NCBI RefSeq assembly: GCF_003429665.1
Contig: NZ_QUWK01000003.1
Span: forward strand, 210,195 to 274,194
Source of the DNA: Sphaerochaeta halotolerans
GTDB lineage: Bacteria; Spirochaetota; Spirochaetia; Sphaerochaetales; Sphaerochaetaceae
Length of the DNA stretch: 64,000 nt
Direction: 5' to 3'
Within the stretch, counting starts at the first letter, position 1, and each line of letters opens with the position of its first letter. Below, in pieces: positions 43,189 through 52,620 of the stretch. The position numbers and the translations under genes are program-made. The notes below the pieces were generated by a model. It made no database searches, had not been told where the DNA came from, and was given only the letters and a program-made list of their open reading frames with translations.

Positions 43189-44068
43189 TGATTGTTCCTC
43201 CTGCTTTTTCTACTGCGGCCTTGGTTGCTCGTCTAGCGAGTTCCTTCACAAGCTGCAGTCTGAACTCCTTGCTTGCTCTCCAACTGGTTCTCGGAGTAAC
43301 ATCAGCAAGTGCACCCTCAGCAACCGCTTCCAGCAGTGCTGCATCGAGGGCATGCCCCTGGGCGCTCTCCTCTGCATGTGTGGAACGGATGGGAATGGGG
43401 GCTGCGACACCGAAGGCAATACGAAGCCTGTCTATTGAGTCCTTGCTCTTACTCAGTCTGACGTTGACCGAGCAACCAAGGGTTGCAATATCCATGGCTC
43501 GCCGCATCGCATACTTGATGTAGTGCCCATAGGTGTTCTCGTAACTCTCTTTTGGAATGCGAATGCCAGTCATGATCTCATCTGGGCGAAGGTCTACCTT
43601 TCCCGGTCCAAGATTGAACTCAGCATAGGGGAGGAGACGGATTCCATCCATACTGGTCAGTTCCAGGACTGCATCATAGGTCTTGAACGTGGTTGCCGAG
43701 TCAGCACTGGTAACACCATTGCAGATGTTTCCGCCGATGGTGCCTATGTTCCTGATCTGAGGACCGCCGATCTGGTCAACAGCTTCTCCGAGTACGGGGA
43801 CATGTCCCTTGATCACCGGGTGCATGGAGACATCGGTGAAACTGGTCAGTGGGCGAATGAGGATTGAACCATCATCCTCCAAGCAGATACCCCTCAGTTC
43901 TTCAAGCATATAGATGTTGATTAAATCACAACCTGCAAGCTTTCCTTCGCGGATCTTGATCAGGATATCACTGCCTCCGGCCAGGAGAAGAGCTTCAGGA
44001 TGCTCCTTCTTAAGCCGTAAGGCCTCCTCTACAGAGGTTGGTTCATAGAGTTTATTAAAGTTATACAT
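43181..44068 (-). CDS. Molybdenum hydroxylase FAD subunit (XDH type)
   Basis: A 295-residue FAD-binding subunit of the xanthine dehydrogenase family. FAD contacts are in LLLAGGSDILIKIREGK (PP loop) and IGGPQIRNIGTIGGNICNGVTSADS. The C-terminal CO dehydrogenase flavoprotein-like domain completes it. It passes electrons on to NAD or another acceptor. It lies 12 bp downstream of the molybdenum subunit gene and overlaps the iron-sulphur gene. Confidence 0.92.
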   Translation of the reverse strand: MYNFNKLYEPTSVEEALRLKKEHPEALLLAGGSDILIKIREGKLAGCDLINIYMLEELRGICLEDDGSILIRPLTSFTDVSMHPVIKGHVPVLGEAVDQIGGPQIRNIGTIGGNICNGVTSADSATTFKTYDAVLELTSMDGIRLLPYAEFNLGPGKVDLRPDEIMTGIRIPKESYENTYGHYIKYAMRRAMDIATLGCSVNVRLSKSKDSIDRLRIAFGVAAPIPIRSTHAEESAQGHALDAALLEAVAEGALADVTPRTSWRASKEFRLQLVKELARRATKAAVEKAGGTING

Positions 44069-44080
44069 GCGCTCCTTCCT

Positions 44081-46369
44081 TTATTTGATCAGTCCCGCAT
44101 CGGTGAATGCACCAAACAGACGTTGGGGGTGAAGCGGAATTGCGTTTATGGCAACCCCGGTTGCATTGAGTACCGCATTACGGATGGCTGGGGCGACGGG
44201 AATCGTAGGAGGTTCCCCGAGGCTCTTGTTTCCGTATGGACCGGTGGGGTCATAGGTCTCTACAAAGTCAGCATGGAGGTCAGGTGTATCCAGAGCGGTC
44301 ATCAGCTTATAGTCAAGCAGATTATCGTTGTACATGCGTCCTGTCTTCGGGTCGAACAAATGTCGTTCATACAGGCCATAGCCCAGTCCCATGCTCATGC
44401 CGCCATGTACCTGCCCTCTTGCAGTCTGATGGTTGAGAATGGTTCCTGAATCATGGACATTGATGATATCCAGAACCTTTACCTGACACATCGGGATGTC
44501 CACCTCTACCTCGACGAAACAGACTCCGAAAGAGTAGGTGTTGTCTGTGCAGTGGTGTGTCTCCTCAGCGGAAATATGCTGTGAGTTGGTCATGCTGTAG
44601 CAGGATTCGAGAGCCACCTCGGCAACTGAGAGCAACCGTTCATCCTTATTGGTATGAACGATATAGTTTTCCTTGATATCCAAATCCCAGGGGTCGCACT
44701 TCAACATGAATCCGGCAAATTCAAGCAGTTTCTTCTTGAATGTTTCCGCAGTCTTCTTCAGAGCAAGTCCAGATACGTAAGACTGACGAGAAGCATAGGC
44801 ACCGGTATCGTAGGGGGTAACATCAGTATCCTGCTTGCTGACCATGTGGATCTTGTCCATGGTCAACCCAACGGTTTCCGCAGCCATCATGGCAAAGACT
44901 GTGTCAGCACCCTGGCCGATTTCGGTTGCTCCCATCTGCACCTGCAGGGAACCATCCTGGTTGAGCAACATACGAACTGCGGATGTCTCCAAGCTGATTG
45001 GATAGACACCGGTCTTGTAACAGAAGATGGCCATTCCGACTCCTCGTCTGATCGGACCATCCTGCTTTTCATACTCCTTGCGCTTCTTTGTGTAGGAGAG
45101 ATACTTCTCTCCCTTGTCGATACACTCCTCAAGGCCGGTGGAGTGGCAGGTGATGGTGGTAACCGGGTCAACGAAGCCGAGTTTCATCATATTCTGCTTA
45201 CGAATCTTGATCGAATCGAATCCAGTTTTAGCTACAATATCATCCACATGGGCTTCCAGTGCAAACCCAATCTGGGGAATACCGTAAGCACGCATGGCAC
45301 CCGCGGTTGGCATATTGGTGTAGACCGTATATGCTTCTCCCTTGATAGCTCCAACCGGGTACATCATTCTGAACCCATTTACTGAATTGGCAACCAACGC
45401 ATGAGCGTGGCTCGCATATGCTCCTTGGTTTGAGTACGCTTCTATGCTTCGCGCAGCAAATGAACCATCGGGACGAATATAGCTCTCAATGTGGAACTTC
45501 ATTGCGTGTCTTGTTCTTGTGCAGGCAAAGGTCTCTTCTCGGGTGTATGCCAAACGGACAGGTCTGCCACCAACGCGGGTGGTCAGGTAGGCATTCAATG
45601 GCTCGGTAAGTGCATCCTGTTTGTTGCCAAATCCACCACCAATATAGGGCTTCACAATTCTGATTGTTCCAAATCCTACACCCAAAGCCTGGGAACAGAC
45701 ACGACGTACGATATGAGGAATCTGGGTGGAACTTACCACTACAATCTTGCCGTCTTCCATGTAGGCAAATGAGTTAGCCGGTTCAATATGGCAATGTGTG
45801 ACGATTGGTGTCTCATAGTCTCCGACCACCTTGATCAAGCCTTTCTCTTTGATGGCTTCCTCGAAGGATCCAATTTCATAAGAAGAGTGTACCACTACGT
45901 TGTTCGGCTTTTCCTCATGGATTACCGTTGCCCCTTCCTTCATTGCATCCTCAATTGAGAGAATGGGGGTATATTCTTCGTAGGTTACCTTGATCTTCCG
46001 CACTGCAACTTCGGCAGCAATCTCTGTTTCGGCAACAACTGCTGCGATGTCATCGGCATAGCAGCGAACCCTTGCGTTGAGCAACTTGCGGTCTGCAATA
46101 TCCTGATGTTTAGGTTCGGTCGACCATGGGTGCCCTGCAGTAGGGAACTGAATGTCGGGAACGTCGAAACAGGTGACGATGTCCACAACCCCTTCAACCT
46201 TCCATGCTTCGGAAAGGTCAAACTCCTTTACCCAACCATTTGCGATGGTACTATGCAGTACTTTTGCATGAAGGGCATGGGGAGATACCAGGTCCGGGGT
46301 ATATTTTGCTTTTCCCGTTACTTTGTCGTATGCATCGACTCGGTTCAGGGGTTTTCCTATGATATTCAT
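44081..46369 (-). CDS. Molybdenum hydroxylase catalytic subunit (XDH type)
   Basis: A 762-residue molybdopterin-cytosine-dinucleotide-type subunit. Conserved blocks are YIGGGFGNKQDALTEPLNAY, GAMRAYGIPQIGFALEAHVD, TEIGQGADTVFAMMAAETVG and the catalytic-Glu block GEPPTIPVAPAIRNAVLNAT near the C-terminus. The substrate could be xanthine, another purine or an aromatic N-heterocycle; purine use is the commonest for this three-gene arrangement, but the specificity residues were not resolved. The start is ATG 46369, with AAGGAGGAACTCC before it; a frame to 46501 is unsupported. No MoCo-insertion chaperone gene is adjacent. Confidence 0.9.
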   Translation of the reverse strand: MNIIGKPLNRVDAYDKVTGKAKYTPDLVSPHALHAKVLHSTIANGWVKEFDLSEAWKVEGVVDIVTCFDVPDIQFPTAGHPWSTEPKHQDIADRKLLNARVRCYADDIAAVVAETEIAAEVAVRKIKVTYEEYTPILSIEDAMKEGATVIHEEKPNNVVVHSSYEIGSFEEAIKEKGLIKVVGDYETPIVTHCHIEPANSFAYMEDGKIVVVSSTQIPHIVRRVCSQALGVGFGTIRIVKPYIGGGFGNKQDALTEPLNAYLTTRVGGRPVRLAYTREETFACTRTRHAMKFHIESYIRPDGSFAARSIEAYSNQGAYASHAHALVANSVNGFRMMYPVGAIKGEAYTVYTNMPTAGAMRAYGIPQIGFALEAHVDDIVAKTGFDSIKIRKQNMMKLGFVDPVTTITCHSTGLEECIDKGEKYLSYTKKRKEYEKQDGPIRRGVGMAIFCYKTGVYPISLETSAVRMLLNQDGSLQVQMGATEIGQGADTVFAMMAAETVGLTMDKIHMVSKQDTDVTPYDTGAYASRQSYVSGLALKKTAETFKKKLLEFAGFMLKCDPWDLDIKENYIVHTNKDERLLSVAEVALESCYSMTNSQHISAEETHHCTDNTYSFGVCFVEVEVDIPMCQVKVLDIINVHDSGTILNHQTARGQVHGGMSMGLGYGLYERHLFDPKTGRMYNDNLLDYKLMTALDTPDLHADFVETYDPTGPYGNKSLGEPPTIPVAPAIRNAVLNATGVAINAIPLHPQRLFGAFTDAGLIK

Positions 46370-46868
46370 GGAGTTCCTCCTTGTATCTACAAAAACCCTG
46401 CTTCTGCATTTTCTGGGACTAGGCAGAAACTTCACATGTTTCATGTGAAAGAAGAGCATAGAAGCTTCCAGAAAGGCAGAGCTTTCTTTTCGTATTATCA
46501 TAATACAACAAATTGCAACAAATTCAAGGAATTTGTCTCAATAAGCGAAAAAAAAAGAGTGTATCTACAATATATTGCTATCTACGTAAGAGACGAAAAG
46601 CTGTAGGTATGGTTACCCAGCCACTTAGGCGATTTTATCTGCTGTGGTATTGAAGCCTTCTCCTCCGTACTGATCTTGGATAGAGGAGATGTACCGATGA
46701 AAATATGATTGAAAGCCATTCAAATACTCTTGCTGGTCGGGTGGAGCCCACTCGTTCTGTGTGTTTTGCTGGGTTGTAAGAAAGATCCTGGTAGGCCAAG
46801 CCAAGATGATGCTCTCGCCCAGTTCTCCTAATGATAAGTGCCTTGTTGCATGCGACACTCTTCAAACA
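46370..46868. other. Spacer upstream of molybdenum hydroxylase operon
   Basis: No intact gene. It contains a small palindrome (46431-46449), a tandem AATTTGTTG repeat read on the minus strand (about 46507-46524) beside an AT-rich promoter-like patch, and an unassigned short minus-strand frame (46625-46858), which I cannot tie to a family. Confidence 0.5.
46431..46449. promoter_or_regulatory. Palindrome upstream of molybdenum hydroxylase operon
   Basis: Arms TTCACATG (46431-46438) and CATGTGAA (46442-46449) with a three-base centre, 62 bp before the start codon. It could be a regulator site; which protein binds it is unknown. Confidence 0.4.
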
Positions 46869-47336
46869 ATGAAGAAATGCAATTTCCCCTATGGGCGAAT
46901 GGTCCCTGTGTTCGATGGACAGATGCACATTAACGAGGTAGGGGAAGGCAAGCACACAATGGGTGTCGCACTTCCTTCAGCTGATTTTATGCCACTACAA
47001 CGGGCCTTGGCTAAGGACTATAACACGATAGTGGTTGAGTATTTTGGGGTGGTATTCAGTACCTCTACGGCCTACTACCGCAGAAACCCCTGCCTTTGTC
47101 TCTGTCTTGCTCCCCCTCGCAAAGATTCAGCAACGCCTTGGTTTGACCAGATAGTGCACTCAAGTGAGTTCATGCGCGATACCATGTCTCTTCCTTATCT
47201 ATAAGAGTACCAAGAGCAGCATCTTGAGTGTATCGGAGCGCAAGCTCAGTTTGAGGACCATTTCATCTACCAGACCAACGCAGAAGCAATTGTATCTATT
47301 ACCAAGAAGTTGTGGGGGACTTATAGAGCGAGGTAA
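46869..47336 (+). pseudogene. Alpha/beta-hydrolase pseudogene
   Basis: The plus strand reads FPYGRMVPVFDGQMHINEVG, then MGVALPSADFMPLQRALAKD and TIVVEYFGV, a recognisable N-terminal portion of a serine alpha/beta hydrolase. The nucleophile elbow and middle are absent. The end reappears in another frame as ECIGAQAQFEDHFIYQTNAE and closes at a stop at 47334, convergent with the hybrid kinase. About 150 of a normal 280-320 residues remain, so it is a frameshifted, internally deleted pseudogene. Confidence 0.7.
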
Positions 47337-50125
47337 GAGCGAGCTTGTGCAAGCACACGTTCAAGCTCATCGAGTGTTTTCATAAACAATGCATGGTCAG
47401 CAGTAGGATGCTCATGTTGCAACAGTGCACACAACTTCTGTGCGCCTGTTGCCCCTATAGCCCCACAACTGCCTTTAGCTCGATGAGCAAGTTCTGCTAC
47501 TTCCTTCCAGTCTTGGTTATCCCAGGCTTTTTTAAGATCTTCGACCAAGCTGGTTGTTTCCGTAATGAAAGCATCGAGTAATGTTGCGTAGGCTTTTTCA
47601 TTGCCACCAAGTTGTAGCATTCCCCGTTTGAAATCAATGGAAGCATCGGGAAGTTTCTTTGTTGTAGCATATGCTGTGGAGAGGTCCAGTACCTTCTGTT
47701 GGAGTGCTTCTGGATCATATGGCTTGCCGATAACCTCAGTTACCCCAATCTCCTCGCATTGCTTGAGCACGCTGGAGATCAAGTCTGCTGAAGTAACCAG
47801 GATAGGTACATCCTTGTTCTTCTCCCTGATCAACTTACTTGATTCATACCCATTCATAACATCCATATGGAGATCCATCAAAATGCAATCGATTACATCC
47901 TCATATCGCAGGAATCGTTCATAGCCCTCTTTCCCATCGGAAGCCAGATAGACCGTTGCACCTATCTGCTCAAGCAGTTCCTTTGCAATCATCTGGTTTG
48001 TTGGATTGTCTTCCACCACCAAGACAGTTGGTGAAGCGTTTGGCCTTCTCTGTACGGTATCTTCTGCAGACTGCAGTGAAGGTGTGTTTGCTCCAAAAAG
48101 CTGGAGCAACCCATTGAACAGAACACTGGTAATGAGCGGAAGCATAAGGACTAAGTCACAGGGAAGTTGTAGCTCTTTTTCTTTAGCAATCTGCTCATGT
48201 GTATATGCGAGCAGTTTAGGCCGAGTGGGATTTTGTGCGTTGAATATCTTGCGAAAACTGCCAGGGATCATCATCGACGTATCATATTCCAGTATCACTA
48301 GGTCATAGTTCTGGGTTCCTTCGAGCGCCTTTTCTGCCAGATTGAATGAAGTAACCCCTTCATAGTAACTATGGTATTCAGTGAAAATCATCCCAAGACG
48401 GTCATAGAGCATTCTATCCTGAATGACGAGCAAAACTCGAAGCGAGGAGAAGTCAACAGAGGTATGCGCTTCCATCCCTGAATTGGTATCCAACAGCATG
48501 GGGAGAGAGACCGTGAAACTGGTGCCTACATTTGGTTCGCTCGACACCTCCAGCTTCCCGTTCATTTTCTCAATGAGCTCTTTCACGATGGAAAGCCCCA
48601 GTCCTGACCCCCCATACTTACGATGAATCGTTTCATTAGCCTGTACAAACGGGGTGAAAATGGTATCCAGCTGTTCCTTACTCATGCCTATTCCAGTATC
48701 TGTTACCTCCAGTGACAACATACAAGACGAATCCTCTCTCTGCCGAGAAGTAATCGAAAGGGTGATAGAACCATTTTCAGTGAACTTCACTGCATTGTTC
48801 AGGAGGTTGATGAGTATTTGGGAGAGGCGTGTAGGATCTCCAATGAACCGCTTGGGAACCCCTGCTTCTTCATCAATTCTGAAATCCAGCCCCTTTTGCT
48901 GGATCATATACTGTTCAATGGATACACAGTTCTCCAGTACATCATCAAGATGGAATGGAACTGTTTCAAAGGTAATCCTGTTTTCCTGCAAACGAGAGTA
49001 CTCAAGAATGTCATTGATGATCTGCTGCATCGTCTGCGTTGCTGTGGAAATGCTTTGGACATAGCGATGCTGATTTGCGGATAACTCTGTTTTCTCAAGG
49101 AGGAAACTCATTCCTCTTACCCCATTAAGAGGGGTACGGATCTCATGGGAGATGCGGGCAAGGAAACGGCTTTTTTCTCGGTCCGCCTCTTCCGCGCGGA
49201 ATTGCGCTTCCTCTTTCTCTCGAATCGCCTTTCTCAAACGGATAATCCAGAAGGAGGAGAGAGCGAATACGACGAGTATGATGATTGCAAAGATGATTGC
49301 AACCCGTATGATGGGCCAGTAGTCAATCTTTGTCTCATAACTGATCCATCGGTTGAGTATCTGTGCCAACTCAGCCTCGCTAACGGAATCAAAGCCCTTT
49401 CGTAGAATACTAGCGAGTATCGGTTTGCTACGTTGTACCGCAATATGGAGTGTTTGTTCTGCGTCTTCGGAGATAGGAATTATCGTGAGTTCGGTCAATC
49501 CAAGAGACCTACTGAGATAGGCACTCGTTGCCTCATTACCCACAAAGGCTACCTCTTCTCCACGATTGACGGCAAGCAACGCCTCTTCCACGGTATCATA
49601 GAATCGTGGAGTGATGGAGGGATAGGAGGTAAGAAACCCTTCATGTGAGCTGCCCCTCTGTACTGCCACCTGCCTTCCCTCCAGATCGGAAAAGGATGTG
49701 ACCGATGTATTGCTTTTTTGGATAATGATGGCTCGTTGGAAGTGAATGTATGCGGGCAGGTAGGTCAGATATGCCGATCTTTCTTTCGTATACCCGACAG
49801 CTGACAACACATCAATGGACCCTTCTTCTGCTTTACGGGTAGTTTCAGTCCAGTTCAGGGTAGGGTCATACTCGAACGATAGCCCCGTTCTCTCTGAAAT
49901 AAGGGAGAGCAAATCGGCTGCAATACCGCTATGGATACCCTTATCATCGAGATACTCAAAGGGCACGAACTTCGGGTCAATGCCGAGTTGCACAGTTTGG
50001 TGCTCTTCGAGGAATTGATACTCCTCTCTTGAGAACTGCAGTGATGAAGCTGCATACAGAGTACCACTTAGTAACAGAAGCAATACCAAGAAAAGCAACA
50101 GGTTTCTGCATCTGTGTTTCACCAT
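47321..50125 (-). CDS. BvgS/EvgS-like hybrid sensor histidine kinase
   Basis: A 934-residue hybrid kinase. After a signal/anchor helix (residues 8-25), residues 35-265 form one periplasmic binding-protein (SBP family 3) sensor, and a transmembrane helix lies at about 271-293. The H box is FLARISHEIRTPLNGVRG (His327), with the ATPase including FTENGSITLSI and TGIGMSKEQL and the G2 box GGSGLGLSIVKELI. A first receiver-like domain (about 565-685) has Glu at the phosphosite (VILEYD) and is probably inactive. A second receiver (about 705-825) has CILMDLHMDVMNG. The C-terminus is an HPt domain with AHRAKGSCGAIGA. This is a phosphorelay. It lies 15 bp downstream of an HD-GYP regulator gene, its likely output partner. 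Confidence 0.9.
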   Translation of the reverse strand: MVKHRCRNLLLFLVLLLLLSGTLYAASSLQFSREEYQFLEEHQTVQLGIDPKFVPFEYLDDKGIHSGIAADLLSLISERTGLSFEYDPTLNWTETTRKAEEGSIDVLSAVGYTKERSAYLTYLPAYIHFQRAIIIQKSNTSVTSFSDLEGRQVAVQRGSSHEGFLTSYPSITPRFYDTVEEALLAVNRGEEVAFVGNEATSAYLSRSLGLTELTIIPISEDAEQTLHIAVQRSKPILASILRKGFDSVSEAELAQILNRWISYETKIDYWPIIRVAIIFAIIILVVFALSSFWIIRLRKAIREKEEAQFRAEEADREKSRFLARISHEIRTPLNGVRGMSFLLEKTELSANQHRYVQSISTATQTMQQIINDILEYSRLQENRITFETVPFHLDDVLENCVSIEQYMIQQKGLDFRIDEEAGVPKRFIGDPTRLSQILINLLNNAVKFTENGSITLSITSRQREDSSCMLSLEVTDTGIGMSKEQLDTIFTPFVQANETIHRKYGGSGLGLSIVKELIEKMNGKLEVSSEPNVGTSFTVSLPMLLDTNSGMEAHTSVDFSSLRVLLVIQDRMLYDRLGMIFTEYHSYYEGVTSFNLAEKALEGTQNYDLVILEYDTSMMIPGSFRKIFNAQNPTRPKLLAYTHEQIAKEKELQLPCDLVLMLPLITSVLFNGLLQLFGANTPSLQSAEDTVQRRPNASPTVLVVEDNPTNQMIAKELLEQIGATVYLASDGKEGYERFLRYEDVIDCILMDLHMDVMNGYESSKLIREKNKDVPILVTSADLISSVLKQCEEIGVTEVIGKPYDPEALQQKVLDLSTAYATTKKLPDASIDFKRGMLQLGGNEKAYATLLDAFITETTSLVEDLKKAWDNQDWKEVAELAHRAKGSCGAIGATGAQKLCALLQHEHPTADHALFMKTLDELERVLAQARSYLAL

Positions 50126-50140
50126 GGACTCCTTGTTCTT

Positions 50141-51187
50141 TTAGGTACGATTGAGCTTGCTTGCAATAGTGAGGAAGGCTTGGAACACTACTGGATCGAA
50201 GTGCCTGTGAGCCTCCTTTTTCATCACCTCAATTGCTTCATCATGGGATAGTGCTTCCTTGTATACACGTTTGCTGGTGAGTGCATCATACACATCAATA
50301 ACAGCCATGAGTCGTCCTGAGAGAGGGATCTTGGAATTCTTAAGCCCAACAGGATACCCAGAACCGTCGTACCATTCATGATGGCTAGCGATAAGGGAAC
50401 GGGCAGTTTCTATGAAGCTGATGGGAGCCTCCGCCTCATCGGTACCATAGTCAAGAGCTTCCACTCCGTTTCGTACATGCTGTTGCATGATCTTCGTCTC
50501 TTCCTTGGTCAAACGTGCTGGTTTGAGGAGAATGCTATCAGGAATACCCACCTTTCCTATGTCATGCAAAGGGGCTGTGTCGACCAGCTCCTGGATTGCT
50601 CTTTCCGAGAGATGGTAAGCTTCATTCTCTTGTTTCTGTAGTTCCTCACAGAGGTTCCGCATCATATTTTTGGTACGCTTTGAGTGGTCACTGGATTCAA
50701 CATTGCGGATCTCCAGTAAACGAACCAGTGCATTAATGGTAATCGCAGTGGTTTTTCTGATCTCTTCGGTACGCTTTTCAACCAACCGCTCAAGCTGTTT
50801 GTTGTGTTCTTGTATCTGTTCGGTAGTGTGTTTTAAGGTAAGTTGTAATTCAATGCGCTTTTGGAGGGATCGAAAGTTCAATGGTTTACGAATATAATCG
50901 ACAGCACCCTTTTCCAACCCCAGGATTTCTTTCTCTATCTCCTCTGAGTTGGTCAGAATGATGACCGGGATCTCAAGAGAGAGAGTATTGAATTGGTCCA
51001 AGAATGCAAAACCGTCCATCTTTGGCATATGCAAGTCAAGGAGAACCAGATCAGTTTCTGGATGCTCACTGAGCATCTGTAATCCCTTTTCACCATTTTC
51101 AGCAGTCAGTATGGTGTGGAAAGAGAGCATATTTTGAATCATGGTGAGATCAGTTACTGAATCATCAATGGCAAGGATAGTTGACAC
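50141..51187 (-). CDS. Response regulator with HD-GYP domain
   Basis: A 348-residue regulator. Receiver: Asp8-Asp9, phosphoacceptor Asp51 in LVLLDLHMPKMDGF, and the Lys in YIRKPLNF. A coiled linker (about 120-155) leads to an HD-GYP domain with PLHDIGKVGIPDSIL, SHHEWYDGSGYPVGLK and DVYDALTSKRV. It should degrade c-di-GMP when phosphorylated. The start is a GTG at 51187, with GAGGAG upstream; it is first in an operon with the hybrid kinase, whose HPt domain could phosphorylate Asp51. Confidence 0.9.
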   Translation of the reverse strand: MSTILAIDDSVTDLTMIQNMLSFHTILTAENGEKGLQMLSEHPETDLVLLDLHMPKMDGFAFLDQFNTLSLEIPVIILTNSEEIEKEILGLEKGAVDYIRKPLNFRSLQKRIELQLTLKHTTEQIQEHNKQLERLVEKRTEEIRKTTAITINALVRLLEIRNVESSDHSKRTKNMMRNLCEELQKQENEAYHLSERAIQELVDTAPLHDIGKVGIPDSILLKPARLTKEETKIMQQHVRNGVEALDYGTDEAEAPISFIETARSLIASHHEWYDGSGYPVGLKNSKIPLSGRLMAVIDVYDALTSKRVYKEALSHDEAIEVMKKEAHRHFDPVVFQAFLTIASKLNRT

Positions 51188-51288
51188 GGTTTGTATCTCC
51201 TCTGTACCACGATAGTACCATTATGCCTAACAGAGGTAAAGAAAATGGGATTAGGAAATAGCAAGAAAAACAATAAGATTTCAAGGGT

Positions 51289-52620
51289 CTAATTCCTTGT
51301 GAGATATTGTAATGTCTGGAAGGCACTCCAAGCTTCTATCTTCAATTGATGTTCAGCAATACGGGAAGAGAGCAGATTCATCTTTGCCTGGATCACTTCT
51401 TGTTGGTTGCCATAACCGCTGTGATAGAGCTCTTCATTTGTTTCGATACGGCGTTGTAGAGTAATCTGCTTCCTCTGTTCCAAATCAATTTTCTGTATGG
51501 CTGTCTTCAAGAATACATACTGCTCTTGTACCTCTTGGGCGATACGTTCTCTCGCTTGCTGCAACTCGATGGTAGCTGTCTGCTCCTGACTTTTAGCTCT
51601 TTTGATGGAGTTAGCGATTTTTCCTCCGTCAAAGAGGGTGGTCTTGAGCCCTACTGAAATCGTAAAATCATAGTCGTCTTGACCATACCAGTCGGTCTCT
51701 ACAAAGGGAAACCGCGGTCCGCTGTATCCTGCTGACACCACCAAAGCAAGATCAGGTTTGCCATAGAAGGAGCCTTTTGCCAACTTCTCAGCTGCTTGTG
51801 TAGCCTTTTTCAAAGCGGTAAGTGCTTGTAGGGAGGCGTGTCTCGGAGATAACGATTCGTCTACCAGTGTTTCCAGAGGAACACGCAACAGCTCCTTGAT
51901 CGCCTTTTCATTGTATGTATAGGCAGAAAAGTCACGATTGCTGGTCAAGGAGTGCAGCTTGAGTGTCTGTTCCGTGCTGGAGTATTTACTTTCCAGGAGA
52001 GCAAGCTCAATGTCCTGCAGTTTCAACTCTGTTTCAAGTTGTTCCAATTCCAGCATCATTCCCGAGGCAACAGCCTCTCTAGAAAGAGAGACCAACTCCC
52101 TTCCAAGGTCATATTGTTGTTCCAGCAACTGTGTGATTGCTTCCAATTCAGTAAGCGTTACCGCCCTGGTGGCAATCTCCACTGAGAGCTCTTGCTCTCT
52201 GTTCCTACGCTCTTGAAACTTAGCATCAGCAATGGCTTCCTGCGCTTCCACCGATGCATTGATTTTTCCCCAGGTGAAGAGTGGCTGGGTGATGTTTAGG
52301 CTAAAGTCATATAAGGTCGATTCCATGCCATCATACACGGTAATGTAGTTTGTAATTGGAGGGGCAGGCAATCCAAAGGCTGGTGCAAGCTCATCTGAGC
52401 TTACTGTAATAGGTCCTATAGGTGGATTTTCCATCCAGGAACCGTTGATCTCCAGTTCAATGGTAGGCCAACGGGAGGCTTTCGCATCACGAACATCCAA
52501 GATGGCTTGATTGATTTCTTCCTCCAATACAGTGAGTTCAAGATTCCCTGGAATGGCACCAAAGAGAGGGAGTAAGAGGGAGATAAGAATAATGCATAAG
52601 AGGAAAGTTCTTTTTCTCAT
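51289..52620 (-). CDS. TolC-family outer membrane efflux protein
   Basis: A 443-residue protein with a signal peptide (RTFLLCIILISLLLPLFGA) and two long helical, coiled-coil repeats typical of TolC-like outer membrane channels (FSLNITQPLFTWGKINASVE and the matching second half FTISVGLKTTLFDGGKIANS). It forms the exit duct of the adjacent RND pump. Its ATG overlaps the RND stop codon by four bases (52617-52620), so the two are translationally coupled. Presence of TolC implies an outer membrane. Confidence 0.9.
   Translation of the reverse strand: MRKRTFLLCIILISLLLPLFGAIPGNLELTVLEEEINQAILDVRDAKASRWPTIELEINGSWMENPPIGPITVSSDELAPAFGLPAPPITNYITVYDGMESTLYDFSLNITQPLFTWGKINASVEAQEAIADAKFQERRNREQELSVEIATRAVTLTELEAITQLLEQQYDLGRELVSLSREAVASGMMLELEQLETELKLQDIELALLESKYSSTEQTLKLHSLTSNRDFSAYTYNEKAIKELLRVPLETLVDESLSPRHASLQALTALKKATQAAEKLAKGSFYGKPDLALVVSAGYSGPRFPFVETDWYGQDDYDFTISVGLKTTLFDGGKIANSIKRAKSQEQTATIELQQARERIAQEVQEQYVFLKTAIQKIDLEQRKQITLQRRIETNEELYHSGYGNQQEVIQAKMNLLSSRIAEHQLKIEAWSAFQTLQYLTRN

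Noticed and set aside
46625..46858. Possible minus-strand gene with WAPPDQQEYLNGFQSYFH-like sequence
   Set aside because: Looks protein-like but no start site, family or partner was found; could be an old remnant, so it is only mentioned in the spacer entry.
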